A stretch of 64,000 nt of DNA. Origin: Deltaproteobacteria bacterium. Lineage in GTDB: Bacteria; Desulfobacterota; Binatia; HRBIN30; JACQVA1. This document shows positions 15,731 to 23,843 of the stretch, one piece after another; the first letter of the stretch is position 1, and every line of letters starts with the position of its first letter. The position numbers and the translations under genes were made by a program. The notes below the pieces were generated by a model. That model had not been told where the DNA came from. It was given only the letters and a program-made list of their open reading frames with translations, and made no database searches. The DNA is taken from assembly GCA_016178705.1 (NCBI GenBank), contig JACOST010000019.1, positions 1-64,000 of the forward strand, read 5' to 3'.

Positions 15731-16831
15731 ATGAATCTTGATTTCTCCGACGATCAGAAGCTGCTGAAGCAAACCGCTCGCGAGTATCTCAGCGAGCACG
15801 CGCCGCTGAGCCTGTGCCGCGCGGTGCTCGAATCGAATGCCGCGTATTCCGAAGCACTGTGGAAAGGCATCGCTGCACTAGGCTGGCTCGGCACCGCCAT
15901 TCCCGAGGAGTACGGCGGCGCCGGATTTGGACGCTTGGAGTTGGCGGTGCTGGCGGAAGAAATGGGCCGCTGCCTCGCCCCGATTCCGTTTTCGTCGAGC
16001 GCCTACCTCGCCACTGAAGCCCTGGTACAGTTCGGCTCGGCGGCTCAAAAGAGAACGTATCTTCCAAAGTTGGCGACCGGCGAAGCCATCGGTTGCTTCG
16101 CCCACGCCGAGAAGCCGGGCGAACCGGGGGCCGGCAGCATCGCCACCGCCTTCACCAAGGGCAAGCTGACGGGCAACAAGCTGCCCGTGCCGGACGGGGA
16201 TGTCGCACACTTCGCGATCGTCACCGCGAAGAGCGGCGACGACATCGCGCTCACCATCGTCGATCTCACCGCCACCGGCGTCGAGCGCGCCGCGGTTCGC
16301 TCGATCGATCCCAGCCGTTCGCTCGCGCGCGTGCAATTCGCCGGGGCTCCCGCCCAATTGCTCGCCGGTGCGCCGACCGGGTGGACGGGGGTCGAGCAAC
16401 TACTCGATCGCGCCGCCGTGCTGATGGCCTTCGAGCAGCTCGGCAGCGCGACCCGCTCCTTCGAGATCACTCGCGAGTTCACGCTTGGACGCTATGCCTT
16501 CGGGCGGCCGATCGCCTCCTTCCAGGCTGTCAAGCATCGGCTCGCCGATCTGTACGTCGAGATCGAACTGGCGCGCTCGAACGCGTACTACGCCGCGTGG
16601 GCGCTCAGCACCAACGCCCCCGAACTTCGCTTCGCCGCGTGCGGCGCGCGTGCCAGCGCCAGCGACGCCTTTGAAGTGATGAGCCGCGAAATGATTCAAC
16701 TTCACGGCGGCGTCGGCTATACCTGGGAGTACGACTGCCACCTGTTCTACCGCCGCGCCAAGTATCTCGCCGCCATACTCGGCAGCGCCAATCACTGGCG
16801 CGAACATCTGATCGAACGCCTGGACGCCTGA
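15731..16831 (+). CDS. Acyl-CoA dehydrogenase, smaller subunit of a likely pair
   Basis: FAD-dependent acyl-CoA dehydrogenase of 366 residues. Seen: MNLDFSDDQKLLKQTAREYL opening, GWLGTAIPEEYGGAGFGRLE, a middle beta domain lacking the usual FAD-contact C-x-T-E-P signature (FAHAEKPGEPG instead), the C-terminal helical domain with TLGRYAFGRPIASFQAVKH, and HGGVGYTWEYD near the end. The reduced middle motif and direct coupling to a second dehydrogenase resemble actinobacterial FadE pairs that form alpha2-beta2 enzymes. The substrate is unknown. Confidence 0.87.
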   Translation: MNLDFSDDQKLLKQTAREYLSEHAPLSLCRAVLESNAAYSEALWKGIAALGWLGTAIPEEYGGAGFGRLELAVLAEEMGRCLAPIPFSSSAYLATEALVQFGSAAQKRTYLPKLATGEAIGCFAHAEKPGEPGAGSIATAFTKGKLTGNKLPVPDGDVAHFAIVTAKSGDDIALTIVDLTATGVERAAVRSIDPSRSLARVQFAGAPAQLLAGAPTGWTGVEQLLDRAAVLMAFEQLGSATRSFEITREFTLGRYAFGRPIASFQAVKHRLADLYVEIELARSNAYYAAWALSTNAPELRFAACGARASASDAFEVMSREMIQLHGGVGYTWEYDCHLFYRRAKYLAAILGSANHWREHLIERLDA

Positions 16832-16876
16832 GAAGCGAATCGTTGAGGAGTAAGTCCCATCGCAGAGGAGTAAGCA

Positions 16877-18127
16877 ATGGATTTCGACGACACCGCAGAA
16901 GAAGCCGCGTTCCGCGCCGAAGCGCGCGCCTGGCTCGACGCCAACGCCGAGCGCCTGCAGTCAGGCGAACGCGCACCCGGACTCGCCGAGGGCCGCACCT
17001 CGCCCGATCTGATCAAACGCGCGCAAGCGTGGCAGGCCAAGAAAGCGGACGCCGGCTGGGCCTGCATCACCTGGCCGAAGCCGTACGGCGGCCGTGGCGC
17101 CACCTCGATCCAGAACATGATCTGGAACCAAGAACAGAATCGCTACAAGACGCCGTCGGACATCTTCGGCATCGGCCAAGGCATGCTTGGACCGACGATC
17201 ATGGTGCACGGCAACGACGAGCAGAAGCAGCGTTACCTGCGCCCGATGCTGCGCGGCGAAGAGATCTGGTGCCAGCTCTTCAGCGAGCCGGCAGCCGGCT
17301 CCGACCTCGCCGGTTTACGCACCTCCGCGGTCCGCGACGGCGACGAGTGGATCATCAACGGCCAGAAGATCTGGACCACCGGCGCCCAGTACTGCAAGTG
17401 GGGCATGATCGTCACCCGCACCGATCCGAACGCCGAGAAGCACAAGGGCATCACCTACTTCATCGTCGACATGCAAGCGCCCGGGATCGACATTCGGCCG
17501 ATCAAGCAAATCAACGGCGCGTCGGGCTTCAATGAAGTCTTCTTCACCGACGTTCGCGTGTCTGACAAGAACCGCGTCGGCGCGGTCAACGAAGGGTGGC
17601 GCGGGGCAATTACCACGCTGATGAACGAACGCGCGTCGATCGGCGGCGGCGCCGGCGGCGGCCCCGACTTCAATGATCTCGTGACACTCGCGAAGCTGAG
17701 CGACTGCGACGGCGAGCCAGCGTTCGCCGATCCCGCCGTTCGCCAGCGGCTGGCGCGCTTCTACATTCGCTTGAAGGGCCTGCAGTACACGGGCTATCGA
17801 ACGCAGACCGCGCTATCGCGCGGCGCGACGCCGGGTCCCGAGAGTTCGATCGGTAAGCTGGTCGGTGCGCCGTTGCGCCAAGAGATGGCCGGCTTCGCCA
17901 TTGATCTGCAAGGGGCAACCGGAGCGATGATCGACCACGACGCGGCGCCGCAGGAGGGCGTGTGGCAGCAGAGCTATCTCGGCACGCCAGGGTTGCGACT
18001 GGCGGGCGGCACCGACGAGATTCTCCGCAACATCATCGCCGAGCGCGTTCTGGGTCTGCCGCCCGACATTCGCGCCGACAAGGGCCTTGCGTTCAAGGAC
18101 GTGCCGACCGGCCCGAAAAACACGTAG
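16877..18127 (+). CDS. Acyl-CoA dehydrogenase, larger subunit of a likely pair
   Basis: 416-residue acyl-CoA dehydrogenase with the full FAD-binding middle domain: CQLFSEPAAGSDLAGL and KIWTTGAQYCKWGMIVTRTD. Near the C-terminus, GLRLAGGTDEILRNIIAERV corresponds to the flavin-contact segment, with Gly where many family members have the catalytic Glu. It starts 45 bases after the first dehydrogenase and probably forms a heteromer with it. Such pairs act on bulky CoA esters such as steroid side chains or branched acids; which one applies here is not visible. Confidence 0.88.
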   Translation: MDFDDTAEEAAFRAEARAWLDANAERLQSGERAPGLAEGRTSPDLIKRAQAWQAKKADAGWACITWPKPYGGRGATSIQNMIWNQEQNRYKTPSDIFGIGQGMLGPTIMVHGNDEQKQRYLRPMLRGEEIWCQLFSEPAAGSDLAGLRTSAVRDGDEWIINGQKIWTTGAQYCKWGMIVTRTDPNAEKHKGITYFIVDMQAPGIDIRPIKQINGASGFNEVFFTDVRVSDKNRVGAVNEGWRGAITTLMNERASIGGGAGGGPDFNDLVTLAKLSDCDGEPAFADPAVRQRLARFYIRLKGLQYTGYRTQTALSRGATPGPESSIGKLVGAPLRQEMAGFAIDLQGATGAMIDHDAAPQEGVWQQSYLGTPGLRLAGGTDEILRNIIAERVLGLPPDIRADKGLAFKDVPTGPKNT

Positions 18128-18139
18128 CCGCAGGTGACC

Positions 18140-18162
18140 GTAGGGGCGCACGGCGGTGCGCC
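18140..18162. repeat. Partial GTAGGGGCGC palindrome
   Basis: GTAGGGGCGCAC, a 4-base loop and GGTGCGCC form a short hairpin sharing its start with the GTAGGGGC elements. It lies between the dehydrogenase stop and the amidohydrolase start. Confidence 0.45.
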
Positions 18163-18179
18163 TTCAGATTCTTCTTTCC

Positions 18180-19001
18180 ATGCTCACTGCCGGAATCAAT
18201 GTGCCGCCGATCATCGACGTTCACACTCATCTGTTGCCCGAACGACTGAGCGCGGCGATTCGGACTTTCTTCAACGAAGAGATTACCGGCGCGCTCAAGT
18301 ATCCATACGAGCCGACGGCCGCGCGCGCCGCGCTGATCACCGCCGGCGTGACTCGCTGTTGGAGTTTGCCTTACGTCCGCCGCGCCGGCTCGGCCAGCGC
18401 CCTCAATCGGTGGATGGCGGAAACGTTTGGCGACGACAGCGTCGTGATCCCCGGCGCCACCGTGCATCCGACCGATGATGTCGACGCGGTGCTCGATGAA
18501 GCGTTCGGCGAGTTGGCGCTGTGCGTCGTCAAACTGCACTGCTCGGTCGGCAACTTCGAAGCCGACGACCCACGCCTCGAGCCGCTCTGGCGGCGCGTGT
18601 CGGCGAGCGGCCAGCCGGTCGTCGTGCACGCCGGCCATTCCATCGACGGCACGACCAGCGCGCCGGAAATCGAGCCGATCGCGCGCGTCGCCCAGCGCTG
18701 GCCGGAGGCGCGGATCGTCGTCGCCCATTGCGGCGCGCCCGCGGTCGACGCGACGTTGGCGTTGCTGCGCTCGTCGCGGTCAGTCTTTGCAGACCTTACA
18801 CCAGTTGTAACCGCGCACGTCTCGCTCGATAAGCAAGCGCTCGCGGGGTTGGAGCGCCGCCTGCTCTTTGGCAGCGACGCCCCTAACGTCTCCATCGCGA
18901 TCGAGACCCTCATCGATCGCATCCGTGCGCTCGACCTCGATGCGAGCGACGAAGTCGCTATTCTCGGTGGCAACGCCGAGCGATTGCTGGCGCGCGGGTG
19001 A
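18180..19001 (+). CDS. Amidohydrolase family protein (ACMSD-like TIM barrel)
   Basis: A 273-residue metal-dependent hydrolase or decarboxylase of the amidohydrolase-2 type. Seen: IIDVHTHLLPERL with the two metal His, VVKLHCSVGNF mid-barrel, VVVHAGH strand, IVVAHCGAP, and LLFGSDAPN with the catalytic Asp. I chose ATG 18180, just before the first barrel strand; an in-frame start 24 bases upstream falls in a repeat. It follows the acyl-CoA dehydrogenase pair, so it may belong to the same catabolic unit, but the substrate cannot be named. Confidence 0.85.
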   Translation: MLTAGINVPPIIDVHTHLLPERLSAAIRTFFNEEITGALKYPYEPTAARAALITAGVTRCWSLPYVRRAGSASALNRWMAETFGDDSVVIPGATVHPTDDVDAVLDEAFGELALCVVKLHCSVGNFEADDPRLEPLWRRVSASGQPVVVHAGHSIDGTTSAPEIEPIARVAQRWPEARIVVAHCGAPAVDATLALLRSSRSVFADLTPVVTAHVSLDKQALAGLERRLLFGSDAPNVSIAIETLIDRIRALDLDASDEVAILGGNAERLLARG

Positions 19002-19015
19002 TACCGGTGACCGGC

Positions 19016-19175
19016 CTAGCAGCCTGTTGAAAAACCCCGCATGCTTCGAGACGCGCCTGTCGGCGCTCCTCAGCATGAGCGGTTCTTCCCTTCTGCCACA
19101 AGAGTTTCCCGCTCACCCTGAGGAGGCGCGAAGCGCCGTCTCGAAGGGCGCCCCACTTTTTCAACGGGCTGCTAG
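19016..19175. mobile_element. MITE-like element with 19-bp CTAGCAGCC ends
   Basis: A 160-bp unit. The left end CTAGCAGCCTGTTGAAAAA and the right end TTTTTCAACGGGCTGCTAG are inverted repeats with one mismatch. Interior arms GCTTCGAGACGCGCC...and CGCCGTCTCGAAGGG are also complementary, so the whole folds on itself. No coding capacity. It sits between the amidohydrolase and the convergent SGNH gene. Confidence 0.75.
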
Positions 19176-19205
19176 TGTCTCGAAAGCGATAGTCTTCTCT
19201 CCGGC

Positions 19206-19287
19206 GTAGGGGCGATGCATGCATCGCCCTCCGTCTTCTCCGCAGTGAACCACCTCAATCGGTGGGAGACGCATGCGTCGCCCCTAC
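19206..19287. mobile_element. MITE-like element with GTAGGGGCG/CGCCCCTAC ends, copy B2 (inverted)
   Basis: An 82-bp near-copy of the 7144-7224 element in opposite orientation: GTAGGGGCGATGCATGCATC at the left, GACGCATGCGTCGCCCCTAC at the right, with CCGTCTTCTCCGC inside. Its right half overlaps the 3' end of the SGNH/TPR gene and encodes that protein's last residues. Confidence 0.75.
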
Positions 19288-20829
19288 AGGTCCACCTCCC
19301 GCCATCGTCGCCAGCACGACCGGCGCGAGATGTTCTGCAATCAGTGCGTTGCCCTTCGCGGTCAAATGGCCAAAGGCGCCGGCGAAGTGGTCGACGAACA
19401 GCTCTTCGTATTGGCTCTGCGCCAGCGCGGCTTTGAAATTCGATTCGTTGTCGACAATCGCGATGTCGTCGCGGAAGTCGAGCAGTTTGCGTAGCGGCAA
19501 CACGCTCAGCATCGGATACTGCATCGCGATGAGTCCAACACTGTGCGCGCGCAGCTTCTCCAGCAAGCGCTCGTAACTGCGCCGCGTGCGCTCGCGAAAT
19601 CGACCCATGCCGAGCGTGGCATCGAGCGCAAAGTACTTCTCCGCTAGCGCCGTCTCGCCAGCGAGTTCATACGACAGCGCGAGTTGGCGGTACTCGAGGT
19701 CACTCAGATCGACGGGCCGATCCGTGCGCAGCGCGAGCCCTTTCTCATACATCTCCGCCGCCGCGCGGTAGCGGCGGGTGCGGAACAGATAATCACCCAG
19801 CACCATCAAGAACACGCGGTCCCGCGGCATGCGCCGCTCGGCTTCGCGCAGCCACGGCGCTTCGTCGTCGAGTCGGTTGCTCTGGAAATAGAAGTACGCC
19901 AGGCGCAACGCCAGGTAGCCGCGGATTGTCGACCGCTCCATCCCACGCTTCAGGACTGCTTCGATGGCGTCGGCGCGCGCCGCGCCGTGATAGAAAGTCG
20001 TGAGGAACTTATACGACGCGAAGTTGTCCGGCTGCTCGTCCAGAAACTGCAGCAAGCGCGCCTCGCGTTGCGCATCGGAGAGCGCGCCAACCTCCGCCCC
20101 CAATTTCTTGTTGAAGAACAGCGCCACCTCTTCCGCGTTCGCGTCGTGAATGATCATGCCGAGGATCGTCCCGTAGTGGTAAACCGGCGTGCCGGGGTCC
20201 AACTTGATGGTATCGCGCTTGAGCTCGATGACCTTGGTGTACTCGAAGGCGGCGCTGGCCTCGCTGAACGCCCGCACGGCCGCGTCGAGTTCGACGTTCG
20301 GCGGCGCCGGAGCCGGCGGCGCCGCTCCTGGCGACTCGGCGCGCACGCTGCGCCAGAGCAAGCGGAGCAACTTGTAGAGGCGAAGACGGCCGAGGATCGG
20401 AGGCGCCTCCTCAGCACCCGGGTGTTCGTACACCAACACGTTGCCCTCGTCGTTGATGCCCATCATGACGATGACGACCTGTGGCCGGTAGGTGTCCAGC
20501 CATCCGTCGACCAAATCGACGATGCCGTCGCTGCTCGCCCCAATTTGCCCCTGATTGATGACCTCGACATTGAGATCCGGCCGCCGCTCGCGCAACAAGG
20601 TCTCCAACTGCTTCGGCCACGTCTTCTCCGCGCCGACCCACCACGCGCCTTGCGTCGTCGACTCGCCGATGCAGAGGATGCGAAAGGTTGCGTCGCTCGC
20701 CACCGCCGCCGGGTTTCGCCGCGTAGCAGCAAACCACAAGCTCGCGCTTCGCAATCCAGCTTCGAGCAGTGCCAGCCCGAAGACCGTCCCGAGCGCGATC
20801 AGCGCCAGTCGCTGCCCCCACGCTCGCAC
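19255..20829 (-). CDS. Membrane-anchored SGNH hydrolase with internal TPR domain
   Basis: A 524-residue protein: an N-terminal anchor helix (ALIALGTVFGLALLEAGL), SGNH block I ILCIGESTTQG with nucleophile Ser57, block III VVIVMMGINDEGN, then about 250 residues of TPR-like helices, and finally DHFAGAFGHLTAKGNALIAEHL carrying the Asp/His block. So the TPR region is inserted inside the hydrolase fold. Such proteins de-acylate or transfer acyl groups on extracellular glycans. The last residues (GGGPVGATHASPTD) are encoded by a repeat element, so the original C-terminus was probably replaced. It lies 9 bases downstream of the LolA-like gene. Confidence 0.8.
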   Translation of the reverse strand: MRAWGQRLALIALGTVFGLALLEAGLRSASLWFAATRRNPAAVASDATFRILCIGESTTQGAWWVGAEKTWPKQLETLLRERRPDLNVEVINQGQIGASSDGIVDLVDGWLDTYRPQVVIVMMGINDEGNVLVYEHPGAEEAPPILGRLRLYKLLRLLWRSVRAESPGAAPPAPAPPNVELDAAVRAFSEASAAFEYTKVIELKRDTIKLDPGTPVYHYGTILGMIIHDANAEEVALFFNKKLGAEVGALSDAQREARLLQFLDEQPDNFASYKFLTTFYHGAARADAIEAVLKRGMERSTIRGYLALRLAYFYFQSNRLDDEAPWLREAERRMPRDRVFLMVLGDYLFRTRRYRAAAEMYEKGLALRTDRPVDLSDLEYRQLALSYELAGETALAEKYFALDATLGMGRFRERTRRSYERLLEKLRAHSVGLIAMQYPMLSVLPLRKLLDFRDDIAIVDNESNFKAALAQSQYEELFVDHFAGAFGHLTAKGNALIAEHLAPVVLATMAGGGPVGATHASPTD

Positions 20830-20838
20830 TGACTTGCC

Positions 20839-21660
20839 CTATGCTCCGCCACGCTCCAGGGCGCGCTGCGTGAACAGATCGTCGCCAAGGCCCTTGTCGT
20901 ACGTGACCTCGTGGAAATCGACGGCGGTGTGACTGCCGGCTTGCACGTTCTGCATCTCGAAGTGGAACGCCGTCGGGATCGCGCCGACGGGACGCACATC
21001 GCTTGTTGTCAGCACCTTGGCCACCTCGCCCTTCTTGTCGACGAACTCGAACTTGAGGATGACCGAATCGCTGCGGCGCAACCACACGCGAACAAGGCCA
21101 TAGCCGACATCTTTGCCGGCCGGCGTGAACTCGATGACCGCGGCGGGCGCGCCGTCGATTGGTTCATCGCGCACCAGTGCGGTGTGCGCATCGGCCTCGC
21201 TCCAGTCACCGATCTGACTGACGATCGCGAGGTCTTCGTAACTGAAGTCGGTGCCGACGAAGCTCTCGCGTTTGCTGCCCGCACTGATTTGTCGCACGCG
21301 TTTGAGTTCAGGCAAATACAGCCACTGCTCGTCGGCGGTGTGCGGGTTCACCCACTGCAGGAAGCCGGTGCCTTTGATCTCCGCCGGCGACTGGAAGAAG
21401 ACGATCGAGCGGCTGGCGTCGGCGGTGAACTTCTTCATATAGATGTCCAGCTCGCGCGCGCGCTCGTTGCCGCGCCGGTCGACGATGCGCAGCGTCAACT
21501 TCTGCGTGCGATCGGTCCATTTGCGCGTCGTCGCGTTGAGCGCCTTCACCTGATCCAACAGCTCGCGTGCGGTTTCAGCGTATGCCGCGTGGCTCGTCAC
21601 AATTGCGATCATCGCGACCACTATCCCGCTCCATCTGGCTGCGCGTGTCGTACTGTTCAT
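20839..21660 (-). CDS. Outer-membrane lipoprotein-sorting protein (LolA-like)
   Basis: A 273-residue periplasmic protein with a cleavable signal peptide ending ..SHAAYA before ETARELLDQV. The mature part has the LolA-like beta pattern typical of predicted outer membrane lipoprotein-sorting proteins: GTGFLQWVNPHTADEQWLYLPELKRVRQI, then FVGTDFSYEDL, then TAVDFHEVTYDKGL. These usually accompany RND-type exporters; none is next to it here. The start overlaps the phosphatidyltransferase stop by 4 bases, implying coupled translation. Confidence 0.85.
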   Translation of the reverse strand: MNSTTRAARWSGIVVAMIAIVTSHAAYAETARELLDQVKALNATTRKWTDRTQKLTLRIVDRRGNERARELDIYMKKFTADASRSIVFFQSPAEIKGTGFLQWVNPHTADEQWLYLPELKRVRQISAGSKRESFVGTDFSYEDLAIVSQIGDWSEADAHTALVRDEPIDGAPAAVIEFTPAGKDVGYGLVRVWLRRSDSVILKFEFVDKKGEVAKVLTTSDVRPVGAIPTAFHFEMQNVQAGSHTAVDFHEVTYDKGLGDDLFTQRALERGGA

Positions 21661-22226
21661 GCCGATTCCTTCTTCGTCGCTGTCCCAGTACGCTGATACG
21701 TGAGCAGCCCGATGTAGACGTACTGCAGCCCGGATGCCGCGCTGGCCGCGGCGGTGCAGTACTGTATCAACTGACAGCCGACATCCATCGGTAGGTCCGG
21801 GCGGGCAAGATGCGTGACGGTGAAGCCGATGGTAAACAACTGAAAGAACGTCGTCGCTTTGCCGAGCGCGCTCGGGTCCACGGCCACAGGCTCGGCGCTG
21901 ATGAGGTAGAGCGAGGCGAACCCGAGCAGGATCACCGCGTCACGGCTCAGCACGATGACCAAGAGCCAGTACGGAATCGCGCCGATGACCGCCAGCACGA
22001 TGAACGTGCTGACCTGCAACAGCTTGTCGGCAAGCGGATCGAGGACGGCGCCCAGCTCGCTGCGCGAGTCCATGATGCGCGCTAGGGCACCGTCGATGGT
22101 GTCGGTGAGCGCGGCGAGCACGAACAAAACCAGCGCTGCCGCGAAGTGGCCACCGGTGAGCAGGATCAGGAACACGGGAATCCCCGCGATCCGCAGCATA
22201 GTGAGGAAGTTGGGTAGCGTCAGCAT
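21657..22226 (-). CDS. CDP-alcohol phosphatidyltransferase (PgsA-like)
   Basis: A 189-residue integral membrane enzyme. The family signature D-x2-D-G-x2-A-R-x8-G-x3-D-x3-D is complete (DTIDGALARIMDSRSELGAVLDPLAD). The N-terminus LTLPNFLTMLRIAGIPVFL is typical of phosphatidylglycerophosphate synthase. It would condense CDP-diacylglycerol with glycerol-3-phosphate, though other alcohol acceptors are possible. First gene of a three-gene minus-strand run with the LolA-like and SGNH proteins, suggesting an envelope-lipid link. Confidence 0.87.
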   Translation of the reverse strand: MLTLPNFLTMLRIAGIPVFLILLTGGHFAAALVLFVLAALTDTIDGALARIMDSRSELGAVLDPLADKLLQVSTFIVLAVIGAIPYWLLVIVLSRDAVILLGFASLYLISAEPVAVDPSALGKATTFFQLFTIGFTVTHLARPDLPMDVGCQLIQYCTAAASAASGLQYVYIGLLTYQRTGTATKKESA

Positions 22227-22249
22227 CGCTGCCGAGCGAATAGCAGACC

Positions 22250-22325
22250 CTAGGGTCTAGGGGCTAGCGGTTAGGGGCTGGATCGGAGTTCTAGACTTCT
22301 GCCTACTGCCCTCTGCCTACTGCCT
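22250..22325. repeat. Low-complexity spacer (TAGGGGCTAG and CTGCCTACTGC words)
   Basis: Short iterated words GGGTCTAGGGGCTAG and CTACTGCCCTCTGCC fill the gap between hflX and pgsA and run to the hflX stop. Same kind of iteration as at 36299 and 59612. Confidence 0.5.
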
Positions 22326-23582
22326 ACTACCCGCCGCCAGCTCCTTGCGCACTTGGCCGGCCAGCTTGGGCGGAACCACCGCGCTGACCTCGACGTGACC
22401 GTCGACATACTCGGTGGTGAGCACGCGCCCGCGCTGGTGCAAGCGTGCGAGCAAGTCGCCCCGGGCACTAGGGATGGAGAAGTGAACGCGTTCTTGCGCT
22501 TGCGCCAGTACGCGGGCGACCTCGCCGAGTAGCGCCGCCATGCCGCGACCGGTGCGCGCCGAGATGGCGCAATGAGTGCCCACGCGTGGCACCGCACTCT
22601 CCGCCGGCAGACGATCGAGCTTGTTCATCGCCAGGATCGTGGCGATCTCGCTGACGCCGATCTCACCGAGGACTTGCTCAACCACGCGGATCTGTTCTTC
22701 GGCGTGGGCGCTGCTGGCATCGACGACGTGCAGCAGGAGATCCGCGGTGCGGACTTCTTCGAGCGTGCTCTTGAAGGCGTCGACGAACCCGTGCGGCAGC
22801 TTGTGAATGAATCCCACCGTATCGACCAGCAGCGCCTGACCGCCATCGGGCAACTTGAGGCGGCGCACGGTCGGATCAAGCGTCGCGAACAGTTGATCTT
22901 CCACCAACACCCCGGCATCGGTGAGGTGATTCATCAGCGTCGACTTGCCCGAGTTGGTGTAGCCGACCAACGCGACGACTGGATACGGCACCTGCGCGCG
23001 GCTGGCGCGGTGCAACCCGCGTGTGCGCGACACCTCGTCGATGCGGCGCCGCAGTGTCGCGAGACGTTCGCGCACGCGCCGGCGATCGACTTCGAGCTGC
23101 GTCTCACCGGGGCCGCGCGTCCCGACGCCGCCACCCAGACGCGACAAGTGGGCCCACTGCTTGGTCAGCCGCGGCAGCAGGTATTCGAGCTGCGCCCGCT
23201 CGACTTGCAGCTTACCGGCCAAGCTGTGCGCGCGCTGCGCGAAAATAGCGAGAATCAACTGCGTGCGATCGATCACCTTCACGCCGAGCAGCTTTTCGAG
23301 ATTGCGCTGCTGAGCTGGCGACAGCTCGTCGTCGAAGATCACCGTGGTCGCCATCATCGACTGCGCCAGGTGTTTGACGTCATTAACCTTACCCGAGCCG
23401 ATGAATGTAGCGGGATTGATGCGCCGGATTGCCTGCAGCACCTTCGCCGCGACGGCGACACCGGCGGTGGCGCTCAGCCGCTCCAACTCCGCTAGCGACT
23501 CCTCGCCGTCGAGGCCGTTCGTGCCATACTGCTCGGCGGCAACCAGGATGGCGAGTTCGGGAGACTGTTCGATGGTCAGCAC
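22317..23582 (-). CDS. hflX: GTPase HflX
   Basis: Ribosome-associated GTPase that splits stalled or stressed 70S ribosomes. 421 residues. Seen: the HflX N-terminal domain with [15 protein letters not shown] and [12 protein letters not shown], the [18 protein letters not shown] linker unique to HflX, the G1 loop [21 protein letters not shown] (G2), DTVGFI (G3) and NKLD (G4). It is monocistronic between spacers. Assignment is secure because the RGPGETQLE motif does not occur in other Era-like GTPases. Confidence 0.95.
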   Translation of the reverse strand: MLTIEQSPELAILVAAEQYGTNGLDGEESLAELERLSATAGVAVAAKVLQAIRRINPATFIGSGKVNDVKHLAQSMMATTVIFDDELSPAQQRNLEKLLGVKVIDRTQLILAIFAQRAHSLAGKLQVERAQLEYLLPRLTKQWAHLSRLGGGVGTRGPGETQLEVDRRRVRERLATLRRRIDEVSRTRGLHRASRAQVPYPVVALVGYTNSGKSTLMNHLTDAGVLVEDQLFATLDPTVRRLKLPDGGQALLVDTVGFIHKLPHGFVDAFKSTLEEVRTADLLLHVVDASSAHAEEQIRVVEQVLGEIGVSEIATILAMNKLDRLPAESAVPRVGTHCAISARTGRGMAALLGEVARVLAQAQERVHFSIPSARGDLLARLHQRGRVLTTEYVDGHVEVSAVVPPKLAGQVRKELAAGSRQ

Positions 23583-23613
23583 GTATGTTGTCTAGCACGT
23601 TGCTGTGCCCGAC

Positions 23614-23829
23614 TCATCGGGCAACAACGACTATCGAAATGAAGTTACCACCGCCTGTGAGGCGTGAGAGCTTCGAGACCTGGCGGCCAGTTGAGTTCCA
23701 GATGACTCTTCCCCGGCGCAGAAATCCCCCACGGCACCGTCGCCCTGACGGGAAAACGACCGTCTCAGTCAAGCGATTCAGTTCGTCAGGCGATTCCGCA
23801 ATGTCGATCAGTGAAACCCCAGGTGACAA
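23614..23829 (-). CDS. Small open frame downstream of the 23844 gene, doubtful
   Basis: A 71-residue frame starting with TTG 14 bases after the preceding stop. It has a mixed composition (SLIDIAESPDELNRLTETVV) rather than the Arg-rich look of shadows, but no motif, no clear Shine-Dalgarno and no strong codon bias. Listed because the tandem position is suggestive. Confidence 0.22.
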   Translation of the reverse strand: MSPGVSLIDIAESPDELNRLTETVVFPSGRRCRGGFLRRGRVIWNSTGRQVSKLSRLTGGGNFISIVVVAR

Positions 23830-23843
23830 TCGCCCAGTCTGCG

